A DNA stretch of 64,000 nucleotides from NCBI RefSeq assembly GCF_014200505.1, contig NZ_JACHBX010000002.1, positions 124,001-188,000 of the forward strand. The letters are read 5' to 3'. This stretch comes from Massilia aurea (GTDB lineage: Bacteria; Pseudomonadota; Gammaproteobacteria; Burkholderiales; Burkholderiaceae_D). A model generated the notes under the pieces. The model had not been told where the DNA came from. It saw only the letters and a list, made by a program, of their open reading frames with translations, and made no database searches. Shown in pieces: positions 49,995 through 57,684 of the stretch (its first letter is position 1; each line of letters starts with the position of its first letter). Made by a program: the position numbers and the translations under genes.

Positions 49995-50567
49995 ATGACG
50001 CCACTTGTCCAAACGTTTGTCAGTCACTTCGGCGAGATGGGCAGCCGCTGGGGCATCAACCGCACGGTGGGGCAAATCTATGCCCTGCTCTTCGTTTCCG
50101 AAGACCAGCTGCATGCCGACGACATCGGCGAAAAACTCGGCATCTCGCGCTCGAACGTGAGCATCGGCCTGAAAGAATTGCAGTCGTGGGGCCTGGTGCG
50201 CCTGTCGCGCATTCCGGGCGACCGCCGCGAATACTTCACGTCGCTGGGCGATGTGTGGGAAATCTTCCGCGTGGTCGCCGCCGAGCGGCGCCGGCGCGAG
50301 GTCGCCCCGACGCTGTCGGTGCTGCGCGAGTCGCTGATGGCCAATGCCAGCCACCCCGAAGACAAGTTCGCGCAGGAGCGCATGCGCGAGATGCACGAGC
50401 TGGTCGACCTGGCCAACAACTGGTTCGACGACCTGCAGCGCCTGTCGCCCGAGTCGATGGCGCAATTGATGAAGATGGGTTCCAAAGTCCAGAAGCTGCT
50501 TTCGGCCAAGGACCGCCTGTTCGCTGCCAAAGACGGCAAGGCGCCGAAGCAAACGCCGGAAGAATAA
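49995..50567 (+). CDS. GbsR/MarR-family regulator
   Basis: A 190-residue winged-helix regulator of the GbsR type. It begins TPLVQTFVSHFGEMGSRWGI, with NRTVGQIYALLFVSEDQLHA then DDIGEKLGISRSNVSIGLKE as the recognition helix and LVRLSRIPGDRREYFTSLGD as the wing. The C-terminal helix (EMHELVDLANNWFDDLQRL) dimerises. GbsR proteins control osmoprotectant or respiratory genes; the divergent cyd operon makes it the likely target here. The ATG at 49995 is chosen on homology; the earlier codons in frame are not conserved. Confidence 0.87.
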   Translation: MTPLVQTFVSHFGEMGSRWGINRTVGQIYALLFVSEDQLHADDIGEKLGISRSNVSIGLKELQSWGLVRLSRIPGDRREYFTSLGDVWEIFRVVAAERRRREVAPTLSVLRESLMANASHPEDKFAQERMREMHELVDLANNWFDDLQRLSPESMAQLMKMGSKVQKLLSAKDRLFAAKDGKAPKQTPEE

Positions 50568-50648
50568 GGCGGTCAGCAGAGCCGTGCTCGCCTCTTTCGG
50601 CCGACCGGCTAGACTGGACTTTTCCTTTTCCCCTTACCAGTCCAGTTT

Positions 50649-51221
50649 ATGAATATCGCTTGTATCGCCTGGGGCTCGCTGCTCTGGAAACCCCAGGGCC
50701 TGAAGCTCGCCTCCGGATGGCATCCGGGCGGCCCCGCCATGCCCATCGAATTTGCCCGCCAGAGCGACGACAGTCCCGAACTGGCACTCGTGCTGTGCGA
50801 CAGCGCACGCCTCATGCCCACCTACTGGGCCTACGTCGCCACCGATAACCTGGATACCGCCCGCGCCATGCTGTTCGAGCGCGAAAAGATCCGGGCTGCG
50901 TTCCCCGAATGGATCGGCAGCGTGCCCGCGCAGGACGGCGCGGCAGAAAATCCGCGCGTGGCTGCCTGGCTGCGCGCCAAGGGCATCGACGCCGCCATCT
51001 GGACCGCGATCCCGCCCAAATTCGATGGCGTGAGCGGCCGCGTGCCGACCGTCGACGAAGCCGTGGCATGGCTGGACAGCTGCAGCGGCGCGCAGCGCGA
51101 CGCCGCCGAGGATTACATCCGCCGCACGCCGGCCCATATCGACACCGCGTACCGGCGCATCATCGCGGCGCGCCTGGGCTGGCACCCGCTGCGCGAGGCG
51201 CATGTGACGCAGATGCGCTGA
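50649..51221 (+). CDS. Uncharacterised protein, GGCT-like N-terminus
   Basis: A 190-residue soluble protein. The start MNIACIAWGSLLWKPQGLKL resembles the 'YGSL' nucleotide-like loop of gamma-glutamylcyclotransferase folds, followed by PAMPIEFARQSDDSPELALV. A central YWAYVATDNLDTARAMLFER and a C-terminal helical part (VDEAVAWLDSCSG, YIRRTPAHIDTAYRRIIAAR) continue a pattern I know only from hypothetical proteins. Function is not assigned. It overlaps the convergent hydrolase by 62 bp. It starts 81 bp after the GbsR-like gene and may share its transcript. Confidence 0.65.
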   Translation: MNIACIAWGSLLWKPQGLKLASGWHPGGPAMPIEFARQSDDSPELALVLCDSARLMPTYWAYVATDNLDTARAMLFEREKIRAAFPEWIGSVPAQDGAAENPRVAAWLRAKGIDAAIWTAIPPKFDGVSGRVPTVDEAVAWLDSCSGAQRDAAEDYIRRTPAHIDTAYRRIIAARLGWHPLREAHVTQMR

Positions 51222-52218
51222 ACGCCTCCTGCTGCGGCATCGCTGCGATGCGTTGCCGCACCCACGCCTGCGCATGCGCCAGCGTCACCCTGGCCATCGC
51301 GGTCGGAAAATGAATGAAACCATGTGGCGCTTCGGGCGCCACATTCAGTTCGACGTCGGCCACCTGCTGCCAGCGCTGCGCCATGCGCAGCGTGTCGTCG
51401 AGCAGCGGATCGCCGCCCCCAACGATCATCAGCGCCGGCGGCATGCCGGCCAGTTCGCCGAACAGCGGTGATAGCGGCGGCTGGCGGCGCCCGGCGTCGT
51501 CCAGGTCCGGCGTGAGCCCGCGCAGCCCGGCCAGCATGCGCGGCCCGTCGAGCACCAGCGTTTCGGGCCCTGCCCTGCGCACGCTGTCGGTGCCGGCCAT
51601 ATCGTAGACGCCGTAGTACAGGACGGTACCTGCGATGCGGGCCAGCAGCGCCGGCCAGGCCCGCAGCCCTTGCAGCGTAGCAGCAGCCAGGTGCGCACCC
51701 GCCGATTCGCCGACCACGATGACCGGCAAGCCGGCATGGCCGGCGTGGTCGGCGTGGTCGGCATATTCTGGCAAGCCGTCCTGCAGCAGCCAGCGGGCGG
51801 CAGCCAGGCATTCTTCCATCTGCTCGTGCACCGATGCGCGCGGCGCCAGCCGGTAATCGACCGACACCACAGCCAGACCGCAGCGGCTGGCGAAGGCCGC
51901 ATTGAACGCATCGTTCATGGGCGCATTGCCAATCACCCAGCCGCCACCGTGAATATCGAGCACGATGCCGGCCACTGGCCCGCGCGGGCGGATGATCCGG
52001 ACCTGCACCTGCACTCCCTCCAGCCCCACCATGCGCGTCTCGACCTGCAGCCCGGCGCGGCGCAGCTTGCGGTCGGCGCCGACCTGGGACAGGCGCAGCA
52101 GGCCCTGCACCAGCGGCGGCATCAAGCGATAGCGCGTACCAAAACGCGGCGCGCGCGCGAGCCTGGCGTTGAAGCGTTTCGCTTCGTTCAGTGTCTGGTC
52201 GTCCAACATCATTGGCAT
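51160..52218 (-). CDS. Alpha/beta hydrolase, hormone-sensitive lipase type
   Basis: A 352-residue esterase-like enzyme. It has the HGGGW oxyanion motif (ILDIHGGGWVIG-like context), nucleophile GESAG, acid residue in GGGDPLLDD and histidine in PHGFIHFPTAMA. This is the GDXG/HSL family, acting on short-chain or carboxyl esters. A low-complexity loop YADHADHAGHAGLP lies before the nucleophile. The last 20 residues (SASASHAPRAAGASPGAP) are read through the end of the opposing gene and may be a non-conserved extension. The start at 52216-52218 is weakly supported; an ATG two codons on is an alternative. Confidence 0.83.
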   Translation of the reverse strand: MPMMLDDQTLNEAKRFNARLARAPRFGTRYRLMPPLVQGLLRLSQVGADRKLRRAGLQVETRMVGLEGVQVQVRIIRPRGPVAGIVLDIHGGGWVIGNAPMNDAFNAAFASRCGLAVVSVDYRLAPRASVHEQMEECLAAARWLLQDGLPEYADHADHAGHAGLPVIVVGESAGAHLAAATLQGLRAWPALLARIAGTVLYYGVYDMAGTDSVRRAGPETLVLDGPRMLAGLRGLTPDLDDAGRRQPPLSPLFGELAGMPPALMIVGGGDPLLDDTLRMAQRWQQVADVELNVAPEAPHGFIHFPTAMARVTLAHAQAWVRQRIAAMPQQEAFSASASHAPRAAGASPGAPR

Positions 52219-52331
52219 GCAGGGCCTTCTGTTCAATGGTGAGCCGCTCACGCGCCCCGGATATCGGATACCGAAAGTCACTTGCGAGTCATATTGGCAT
52301 GCTACCCTCAGCCACGATTTTGTGTGTTCCG

Positions 52332-52359
52332 ATACCGGAATTTCTCTCGCCCTTCGTCT
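52332..52359 (+). promoter_or_regulatory. ECF-type promoter before the sigma gene
   Basis: ATACCGGA (52332-52339), 15-bp spacer, CGTCT (52355-52359). It is identical in both elements and spacing to the site upstream of the TonB receptor. It lies 13 bp before the sigma ATG, implying an almost leaderless transcript. Confidence 0.6.
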
Positions 52360-52372
52360 ACCGACATAAGAC

Positions 52373-52930
52373 ATGTGCAATGATCTGGACGACTGGTTCA
52401 TCCATGAGGTGCTGCCGCTGGAAGGCATCCTGATGCGCTACCTGCGCCTGAACTGGCGTGACAGCGACGAATGGCCCGACCTGCGCCAGGAAGTCTACGC
52501 ACGCGCCTACGAAGCGGCGCGCAGCGGCCTGCCGGAGCGGGTAACGCCGTTCGTGATGACCATCGCGCGTAATCTGCTGATTGACCGCGCACGCCGGCGC
52601 CAGGTCGTGTCGATCGAGGCGTTTGCCGAACTTGACGACCTGTCGGTGTACGAACTGACGCCCGAGCGACATGCCAGCGGCCGGGCCGAGTTGTCCACAC
52701 TGGTGGAAGTACTCGACGCCTTGCCTGCGCGCTGCCGCGAAGTGGTGGTGCTGCGCAAGGTCGAGGGCATGTCGCAGCGCGAAGTCGCCGCTGAAATGGG
52801 TATCACAGAGGACACGGTGGAAAAACAGATCATGAAAGGCATGCGCGCCATCGCCGATGCCCTGTTCGCGCGCGGTATCGGCGCCGACATCGTCCGGCGC
52901 GAGCGCAAGGTGCGCAAGCAAGGCAAGTAA
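52373..52930 (+). CDS. ECF RNA polymerase sigma factor, FecI-like
   Basis: A 185-residue sigma-70 family factor with regions 2 and 4. Region 2 runs PDLRQEVYARAYEAARSGL with TPFVMTIARNLLIDRARRRQ. Region 4 has LDALPARCREVVVLRKVEGM and SQREVAAEMGITEDTVEKQI. It resembles FecI-type factors that respond to a FecR anti-sigma. It is followed 22 bp downstream by fecR, then by an STN TonB receptor. A promoter motif shared with the receptor precedes it, so it probably activates its own operon. Confidence 0.88.
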   Translation: MCNDLDDWFIHEVLPLEGILMRYLRLNWRDSDEWPDLRQEVYARAYEAARSGLPERVTPFVMTIARNLLIDRARRRQVVSIEAFAELDDLSVYELTPERHASGRAELSTLVEVLDALPARCREVVVLRKVEGMSQREVAAEMGITEDTVEKQIMKGMRAIADALFARGIGADIVRRERKVRKQGK

Positions 52931-52952
52931 CCACTACAGCAAACGACGTGCA

Positions 52953-53894
52953 ATGAACGAAGCAAATCACAACGCGGAGGCGATCGAGGCCGATGCAGCA
53001 CAGTGGCTGGCCCGCGAAGACGGCGATGGGTGGCACGCAGACCTGCAGGCCGAACGCGATGCCTGGCTGCGCGACGACGTGCGCCACCGGGTGGCGTACC
53101 TGCGCCTGCGCGCAGCATGGCAGCGCGCAGATGCCATGGCCGGCCAGGCCATCGAACGCCCCGCGTCACGCCGTCCGCTGGCGCGTTTCTCGCGCTGGCG
53201 CATGGCGGCAGGACTACTGCTGGCCTGTGGCCTGGGCGCATTCCTGGCACCCGATGTCGGCTGGCAGCAGGGCCAGCGCTATGCAACCGGCACCGGCGAG
53301 AACCGCACCATCGCGCTGGCCGACGGTTCGCGCCTGATGCTCAATACCGCCACCCGCCTGCGCACCGCTCCCGACGGCGGTCGCCACGTATGGCTCGACA
53401 GCGGCGAAGCATATTTCGACATCGCCCACGATCCGTCGCGCCCCTTCGTCGTCGAAGCGGGCACCAGCCGGGTGACCGTGCTGGGCACCCGCTTTACGGT
53501 ACGGCGCGATGGCGAGCGCACGCGCGTGCTGGTCGAACAGGGCCGGGTGCAGGTAGATGAACGCGACGCATCGGTGGTACTGACCCCCAACCAGGAGGCG
53601 CGCAGCGCGGCCGGCCACATCGCACGGGCCGAGCACAGCCAGGTCCAGACCGAGCAGCGCCTGGCGTGGCGCGAAGGCCGGATCGTGTTCGACCAGATCA
53701 CGCTGGGCGAGGCGATCGCCGAATTCAACCGCTATAACGACCGCAAGCTGGTCATCACGGATCCCGAAGCGGCGTCACTGCGTATCGGCGGCAGTTTCGC
53801 GCCGTCGAATATCGACGGTTTCGTGCGCCTGCTCGAGCAGGGCTTCGGGCTGCAGGCAGAGCGCGGCACCAGCCAGATCGTCATCTCGCGCTGA
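52953..53894 (+). CDS. FecR-family anti-sigma regulator
   Basis: A 313-residue inner-membrane signal transducer. The N-terminal DUF4880-like cytosolic part (DAAQWLAREDGDGWHADLQA) holds the sigma. One membrane helix (MAAGLLLACGLGAFLA, about residues 86-101) is followed by the FecR beta domain (RTIALADGSRLMLNTATRLR, GEAYFDIAHDPSRPFVVEA). The end carries an STN-like module (GRIVFDQITLGEAIAEFNRY then NIDGFVRLLEQGFGLQAE) that contacts the receptor. Between sigma and TonB receptor it forms the classical surface-signalling trio. Confidence 0.9.
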   Translation: MNEANHNAEAIEADAAQWLAREDGDGWHADLQAERDAWLRDDVRHRVAYLRLRAAWQRADAMAGQAIERPASRRPLARFSRWRMAAGLLLACGLGAFLAPDVGWQQGQRYATGTGENRTIALADGSRLMLNTATRLRTAPDGGRHVWLDSGEAYFDIAHDPSRPFVVEAGTSRVTVLGTRFTVRRDGERTRVLVEQGRVQVDERDASVVLTPNQEARSAAGHIARAEHSQVQTEQRLAWREGRIVFDQITLGEAIAEFNRYNDRKLVITDPEAASLRIGGSFAPSNIDGFVRLLEQGFGLQAERGTSQIVISR

Positions 53895-53910
53895 ATTATT
53901 TTTGGTTCGC

Positions 53911-53938
53911 ATACCGGATTTTTCCAGCCCACCCGTCT
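53911..53938 (+). promoter_or_regulatory. ECF-type promoter before the TonB receptor
   Basis: ATACCGGA (53911-53918), 15-bp spacer, CGTCT (53934-53938). It matches the element before the sigma gene in both boxes and spacing. A leader of about 60 bp follows to the receptor ATG. Confidence 0.65.
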
Positions 53939-54007
53939 TATAGGGAAGCAACTCATGCTGCCCGCCGCGCATCACCGCGTGGCGTCCCTCACGCAAGGAA
54001 AAACCCG

Positions 54008-56362
54008 ATGGCGAATCCAACCCTGATCGGCGCCCTGTGCGCCCTGACTTTCTGCGGCACGCTCCAGGCGCAGACCCTGACGCTCGACATTCCTGCGGGC
54101 GCGCTCCAGCCGGCACTCGACCAGTATGCGCGGCAGACCGGCGTACAGCTCCTGTACCGCGCCGAAGACGTGCAGGGCCGCCAAAGCGATGGCGTGCGGG
54201 GCCAGCTCGATCCGGGCCAGGCGCTCGAGGCGCTGCTGGCGGGCACAGGCCTGGCGGTGCGGCGCGACGGCGGCGCCGTGATGATCTTTCGCGAAGCGGC
54301 CGGTCCGTCCACCGCCGGCAACCGCGACCAGGGCACGGAACTGAACACGGTCACCGTGACTGCGCAAAAGCGCTCACAGTCGGCCCAGGACGTGCCGATC
54401 GCCATGACTGCCCTGTCTGCGCGTACCCTGGAGACGCACCGGGTGCAGAACCTGCAGGATGTCGCCCGCCTGACCCCTGGCCTGCTTGTCTCCGCCTTCA
54501 GCCAGGCCAATCCCACGATCGCGATTCGTGGCGTGAGCAACACGTTCTCGCAGATCGGCGTGAACAAGCCGGTCGGCGTGTTCGTCGACGACGTGTTCAT
54601 CCCGCGTAACAGCGCCGCCAGCTTCGAGCTGTTCGACCTAGAATCGATCGCCGTCCTGAAAGGCCCGCAAGGCACGCTGTTCGGCCGCAACGTGACCGGC
54701 GGCGCCATCGTCATCAACACCCGCCGCCCGGACACCGAGCGTATCGCGGTCGAAGGCGAGATCATCGCCGGCAATCATGGCGAACGCCAGGCCAAGGGCC
54801 TGGTCAACCTGCCGCTGGGTGACGGCGCCGCCCTCAAGATTTCTGCGTCGAGCCGCCAGCGCGACGGGACGGGACGCGATCGCCTGACGGGCCGCGAGCA
54901 GGACGACATCGACAGCCAGAATATCCGCGCCCAGGCCCTGGTACGCCTGGCGCCAGGCGTGGAAGCGACCTTCAGTGCCGACTATGGCGACGACAGCAAC
55001 GGTGGCCGCACGCTCTCGTCCGATACGCTGGGCGACGATGGCGATGTCCGCACGTCCGAACTGGGCGTCAACCAGGGCTACCAGCGCACCATCAAGGGCA
55101 TCTCGGCCAGGCTGGCATGGCGCCTCGCAGCGGGCGAACTGACCTCGATCAGCGCCTGGCGCCGGTCGGCATCGAGCAAAGATTACGCGGGTGTCGGCGC
55201 CAGCTACACCTTCCTGACGAGCGGCAGCCAGAGCGTCACCCGCGACGAGGACGAGATCACCACCTTCTCGCAAGAATTGCGCTATGCCAGTCCAAAATGG
55301 GCGCATGGTAACGTCGTCACCGGCCTGTACTTTTCAGACGAAGATGGTGCGCGCCGTCTCGGCGTGCGCGGACTAGCGGCCCGTACCGGCGCACTGGCCA
55401 GCGCCACCCTGGCCGAGCAACAGGTCGACAGCCGCAGCGCCGGCGTGTTTGCCGACGGTATTGTGCACCTGGCCCCGGTGGTCGACCTGACCCTTGGCGC
55501 CCGCTACACGCGCGACCGCAAGAGCGCGAGCCTGGTGCGCAGCGACCTGCTGCGCCCCGCCAGCAACTTCAGCGTGAGCGCTCTGCGCAATACCTGGAAC
55601 GAAGTCACGCCGCGCGCGGTGCTGACCTGGCGGCCGGCGGCCGGCCTGATGACGTACCTGAGCGCCACCCGCGGCTTCACCAGTGGCGGCTACAACGCCG
55701 ATGCATCGAGCGCCACGGCGTTTCGCATGCCGTTCGATCCCGAAACGGTCGACAACTACGAACTGGGCCTGAAGTCGCAGTGGCTGCACAACCGGGTACG
55801 CCTGAACGCCTCGGTGTTTCACATGAAGTACCGCGACAAGCAGGAGCTGGTCAACAATACCCAGACCGGCATCCTCACCATCTTCAATGCCGGCAAGGCG
55901 ACGGTCGACGGCAGCGAGATCGAACTGGCGGTCAAGCCCGCGAGCTGGCTCGACCTGTCGGCTAACTTTGCCTACCTGGACGGACGCTATGACCGTTTCG
56001 TCGTCGGCACCGTCAACAACAGCGGCAACCCGATGTCGAATTCGCCGCGGCGCCAGGCCGGCATCGCCGCCGACCTGCGCTACCCGGTCTCGTTCGGCTA
56101 CCTGGTCGGCGCAGCCAGCTATGCCTGGAAGGACAGCTACAACACGGGCGCGGCCAACGACCCCAACCTGCAATTGCCCGCCTTCGGCCTGGCCAATCTT
56201 TCCGCCGGCGTCGAATCGCCCGATGGCACCTGGCGCCTGCTCGCCTGGGTCAAGAATGCCAACGACACCGCATACCTCCTGACCCGCTCGACCCAGGTCG
56301 TGCGCGCGCGCTACGTGGGCGAGCCGCGTACCTTCGGCCTGAGCCTGACGGGACGCTTCTGA
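54008..56362 (+). CDS. TonB-dependent receptor with STN signalling domain
   Basis: A 784-residue outer-membrane receptor. The signal peptide ends at LQAQ (about residue 22). Residues 25-97 are the STN domain (LDIPAGALQPALDQYARQTG, then VRRDGGAVMIFR) that signals to FecR. The plug follows (NTVTVTAQKRSQSAQDVPIA, LKGPQGTLFGRNVTGGAIVI), then a 22-stranded barrel ending GLSLTGRF with a terminal Phe. It resembles outer-membrane catecholate/ferric-chelate or substrate receptors; the ligand is unknown. It is co-transcribed with the metallo-hydrolase (stop/start overlap TGATG). The sigma-type promoter before it implies induction by its own ligand. Confidence 0.9.
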   Translation: MANPTLIGALCALTFCGTLQAQTLTLDIPAGALQPALDQYARQTGVQLLYRAEDVQGRQSDGVRGQLDPGQALEALLAGTGLAVRRDGGAVMIFREAAGPSTAGNRDQGTELNTVTVTAQKRSQSAQDVPIAMTALSARTLETHRVQNLQDVARLTPGLLVSAFSQANPTIAIRGVSNTFSQIGVNKPVGVFVDDVFIPRNSAASFELFDLESIAVLKGPQGTLFGRNVTGGAIVINTRRPDTERIAVEGEIIAGNHGERQAKGLVNLPLGDGAALKISASSRQRDGTGRDRLTGREQDDIDSQNIRAQALVRLAPGVEATFSADYGDDSNGGRTLSSDTLGDDGDVRTSELGVNQGYQRTIKGISARLAWRLAAGELTSISAWRRSASSKDYAGVGASYTFLTSGSQSVTRDEDEITTFSQELRYASPKWAHGNVVTGLYFSDEDGARRLGVRGLAARTGALASATLAEQQVDSRSAGVFADGIVHLAPVVDLTLGARYTRDRKSASLVRSDLLRPASNFSVSALRNTWNEVTPRAVLTWRPAAGLMTYLSATRGFTSGGYNADASSATAFRMPFDPETVDNYELGLKSQWLHNRVRLNASVFHMKYRDKQELVNNTQTGILTIFNAGKATVDGSEIELAVKPASWLDLSANFAYLDGRYDRFVVGTVNNSGNPMSNSPRRQAGIAADLRYPVSFGYLVGAASYAWKDSYNTGAANDPNLQLPAFGLANLSAGVESPDGTWRLLAWVKNANDTAYLLTRSTQVVRARYVGEPRTFGLSLTGRF

Positions 56363-57645
56363 TGACGGCGCCGAACGACAGGCGTCGCCGGCTGCTCGGC
56401 GCGCTGCTGCCGCTGGCCGCAGCATCAGCCGGCGCAACGCCGCTGCGCGCATTGGTTACGCCTGCGCCTGCACCCGAGCGTGAAGGCGCACCGCTCGCCG
56501 CCTGGCAGCCCGGCTGGCTCGATATTCACCACATCGCGACCGGCCGCGGCAACGCGACCTTCGTCATGTTCCCCGACGGTACCAGCCTTCTGATCGATGC
56601 CGGCGCCTCGCTCAATGGCCTGGATGTTTCGGTGGCCCCCCGGCCCGATGGCAGCCGCCGGCCGGGCGAATGGATCGCGCGTTACCTGCGCCGCCATCTC
56701 GGACGCGCCGGACTGGCGGGCCTGGACTACCTGCTGGCCACCCACCTGCACCCGGACCATACGGGCGATGTCGATGCCGCCTCGCCGCTGGCAGCGGCTG
56801 GCGCGTGGCGCCTGGGCGGCGTGACCGATGTCGCCGAGCAGATTCCGATTTACACCGTCATTGACCGCGGGTTCCCGGACTACGATGTTCCGCTGCGCGT
56901 CGATGCCCCCTTTGCAAACAACTACCGCGCCTGGATCGCCGCGCGACGCAAGGCAGGGCAGCGCGTCGAGGCCTTTGTGGTCGGCAGTGCCGCCCAGATC
57001 GCGGCGCGCGGGCACCGGTCGGCTGCTACCGGTTTCGAGGTACGCAATATCGCAGCCAACGGCGAGGTCTGGACCGGCCAGGCCAGCGCCACACGCACGC
57101 TGTTCCCACCGCTGGCGTCAGTCGCGCGCGCCGACTGGCCGAACGAAAACCAGTGTTCGGCCGCAGTGCGCATCGCGAGCGGGCGTTTCAGCTACTTCAC
57201 TGCCGGCGACCTGACCAGCTACACCCAGGATGGCGCCCTGCCCTGGCACGATGTCCTCGGCCCGGCCGCGCGCGCCGCCGGCCCGGTGTCCGTAGCAACC
57301 GCCGACCATCATGGCATGTTCGACGGTCTGAGCGCGGATGTCGTACGCACCCTGCGTCCACGCGCCTGGATCATCCCATCCTGGCACATCGCGCATCCGG
57401 ACATGCTGCAACTCGAACGCATGTTCAGCGAGCGGCTCTATCCAGGACCGCGCGCCGTATTCGCCACCACGGTGATGCGCGAAAACCTGCTCGCCAACGG
57501 CCGCCTGACGCGCAAGCTGCTCAGCCACGATGGCCACGTGGTGGTGCGGGTGCCGCCGGGTGGCGATCGTTTCTACGTGGCCGTCACCGGCAATGCCGAT
57601 GAACATGACAGCGTCAGAATGGTCACGGAGCAGTTTGCCGCATAA
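56362..57645 (+). CDS. Secreted MBL-fold metallo-hydrolase
   Basis: A 427-residue protein with a Tat-like signal (NDRRRRLLGALLPLAAASAG). It contains a metallo-beta-lactamase fold with the metal motif THLHPDHTGD, an aspartate in FTAGDLTS and a distal His in TADHHGMFDG and SWHIAHPD. The ATVVMRENLL-like C-terminus and ENQCSAAVRIASG segment recall ComEC-type beta-lactamase domains. The substrate is unknown. As the last gene of the sigma-FecR-receptor operon it probably acts in the periplasm on the imported compound or on a related ester or lactone. That is inference. The link by one shared base implies fixed ratio with the receptor. Confidence 0.83.
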   Translation: MTAPNDRRRRLLGALLPLAAASAGATPLRALVTPAPAPEREGAPLAAWQPGWLDIHHIATGRGNATFVMFPDGTSLLIDAGASLNGLDVSVAPRPDGSRRPGEWIARYLRRHLGRAGLAGLDYLLATHLHPDHTGDVDAASPLAAAGAWRLGGVTDVAEQIPIYTVIDRGFPDYDVPLRVDAPFANNYRAWIAARRKAGQRVEAFVVGSAAQIAARGHRSAATGFEVRNIAANGEVWTGQASATRTLFPPLASVARADWPNENQCSAAVRIASGRFSYFTAGDLTSYTQDGALPWHDVLGPAARAAGPVSVATADHHGMFDGLSADVVRTLRPRAWIIPSWHIAHPDMLQLERMFSERLYPGPRAVFATTVMRENLLANGRLTRKLLSHDGHVVVRVPPGGDRFYVAVTGNADEHDSVRMVTEQFAA

Positions 57646-57684
57646 GGTGCGGCGCACCCCATTGCCCGATCAGGCACGCGAGGG

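Noticed and set aside
57646..57658. Terminator after the metallo-hydrolase gene
   Set aside because: GGTGC-GGC-GCACC is only a 5-bp stem with no T-run; too weak to list as a feature.
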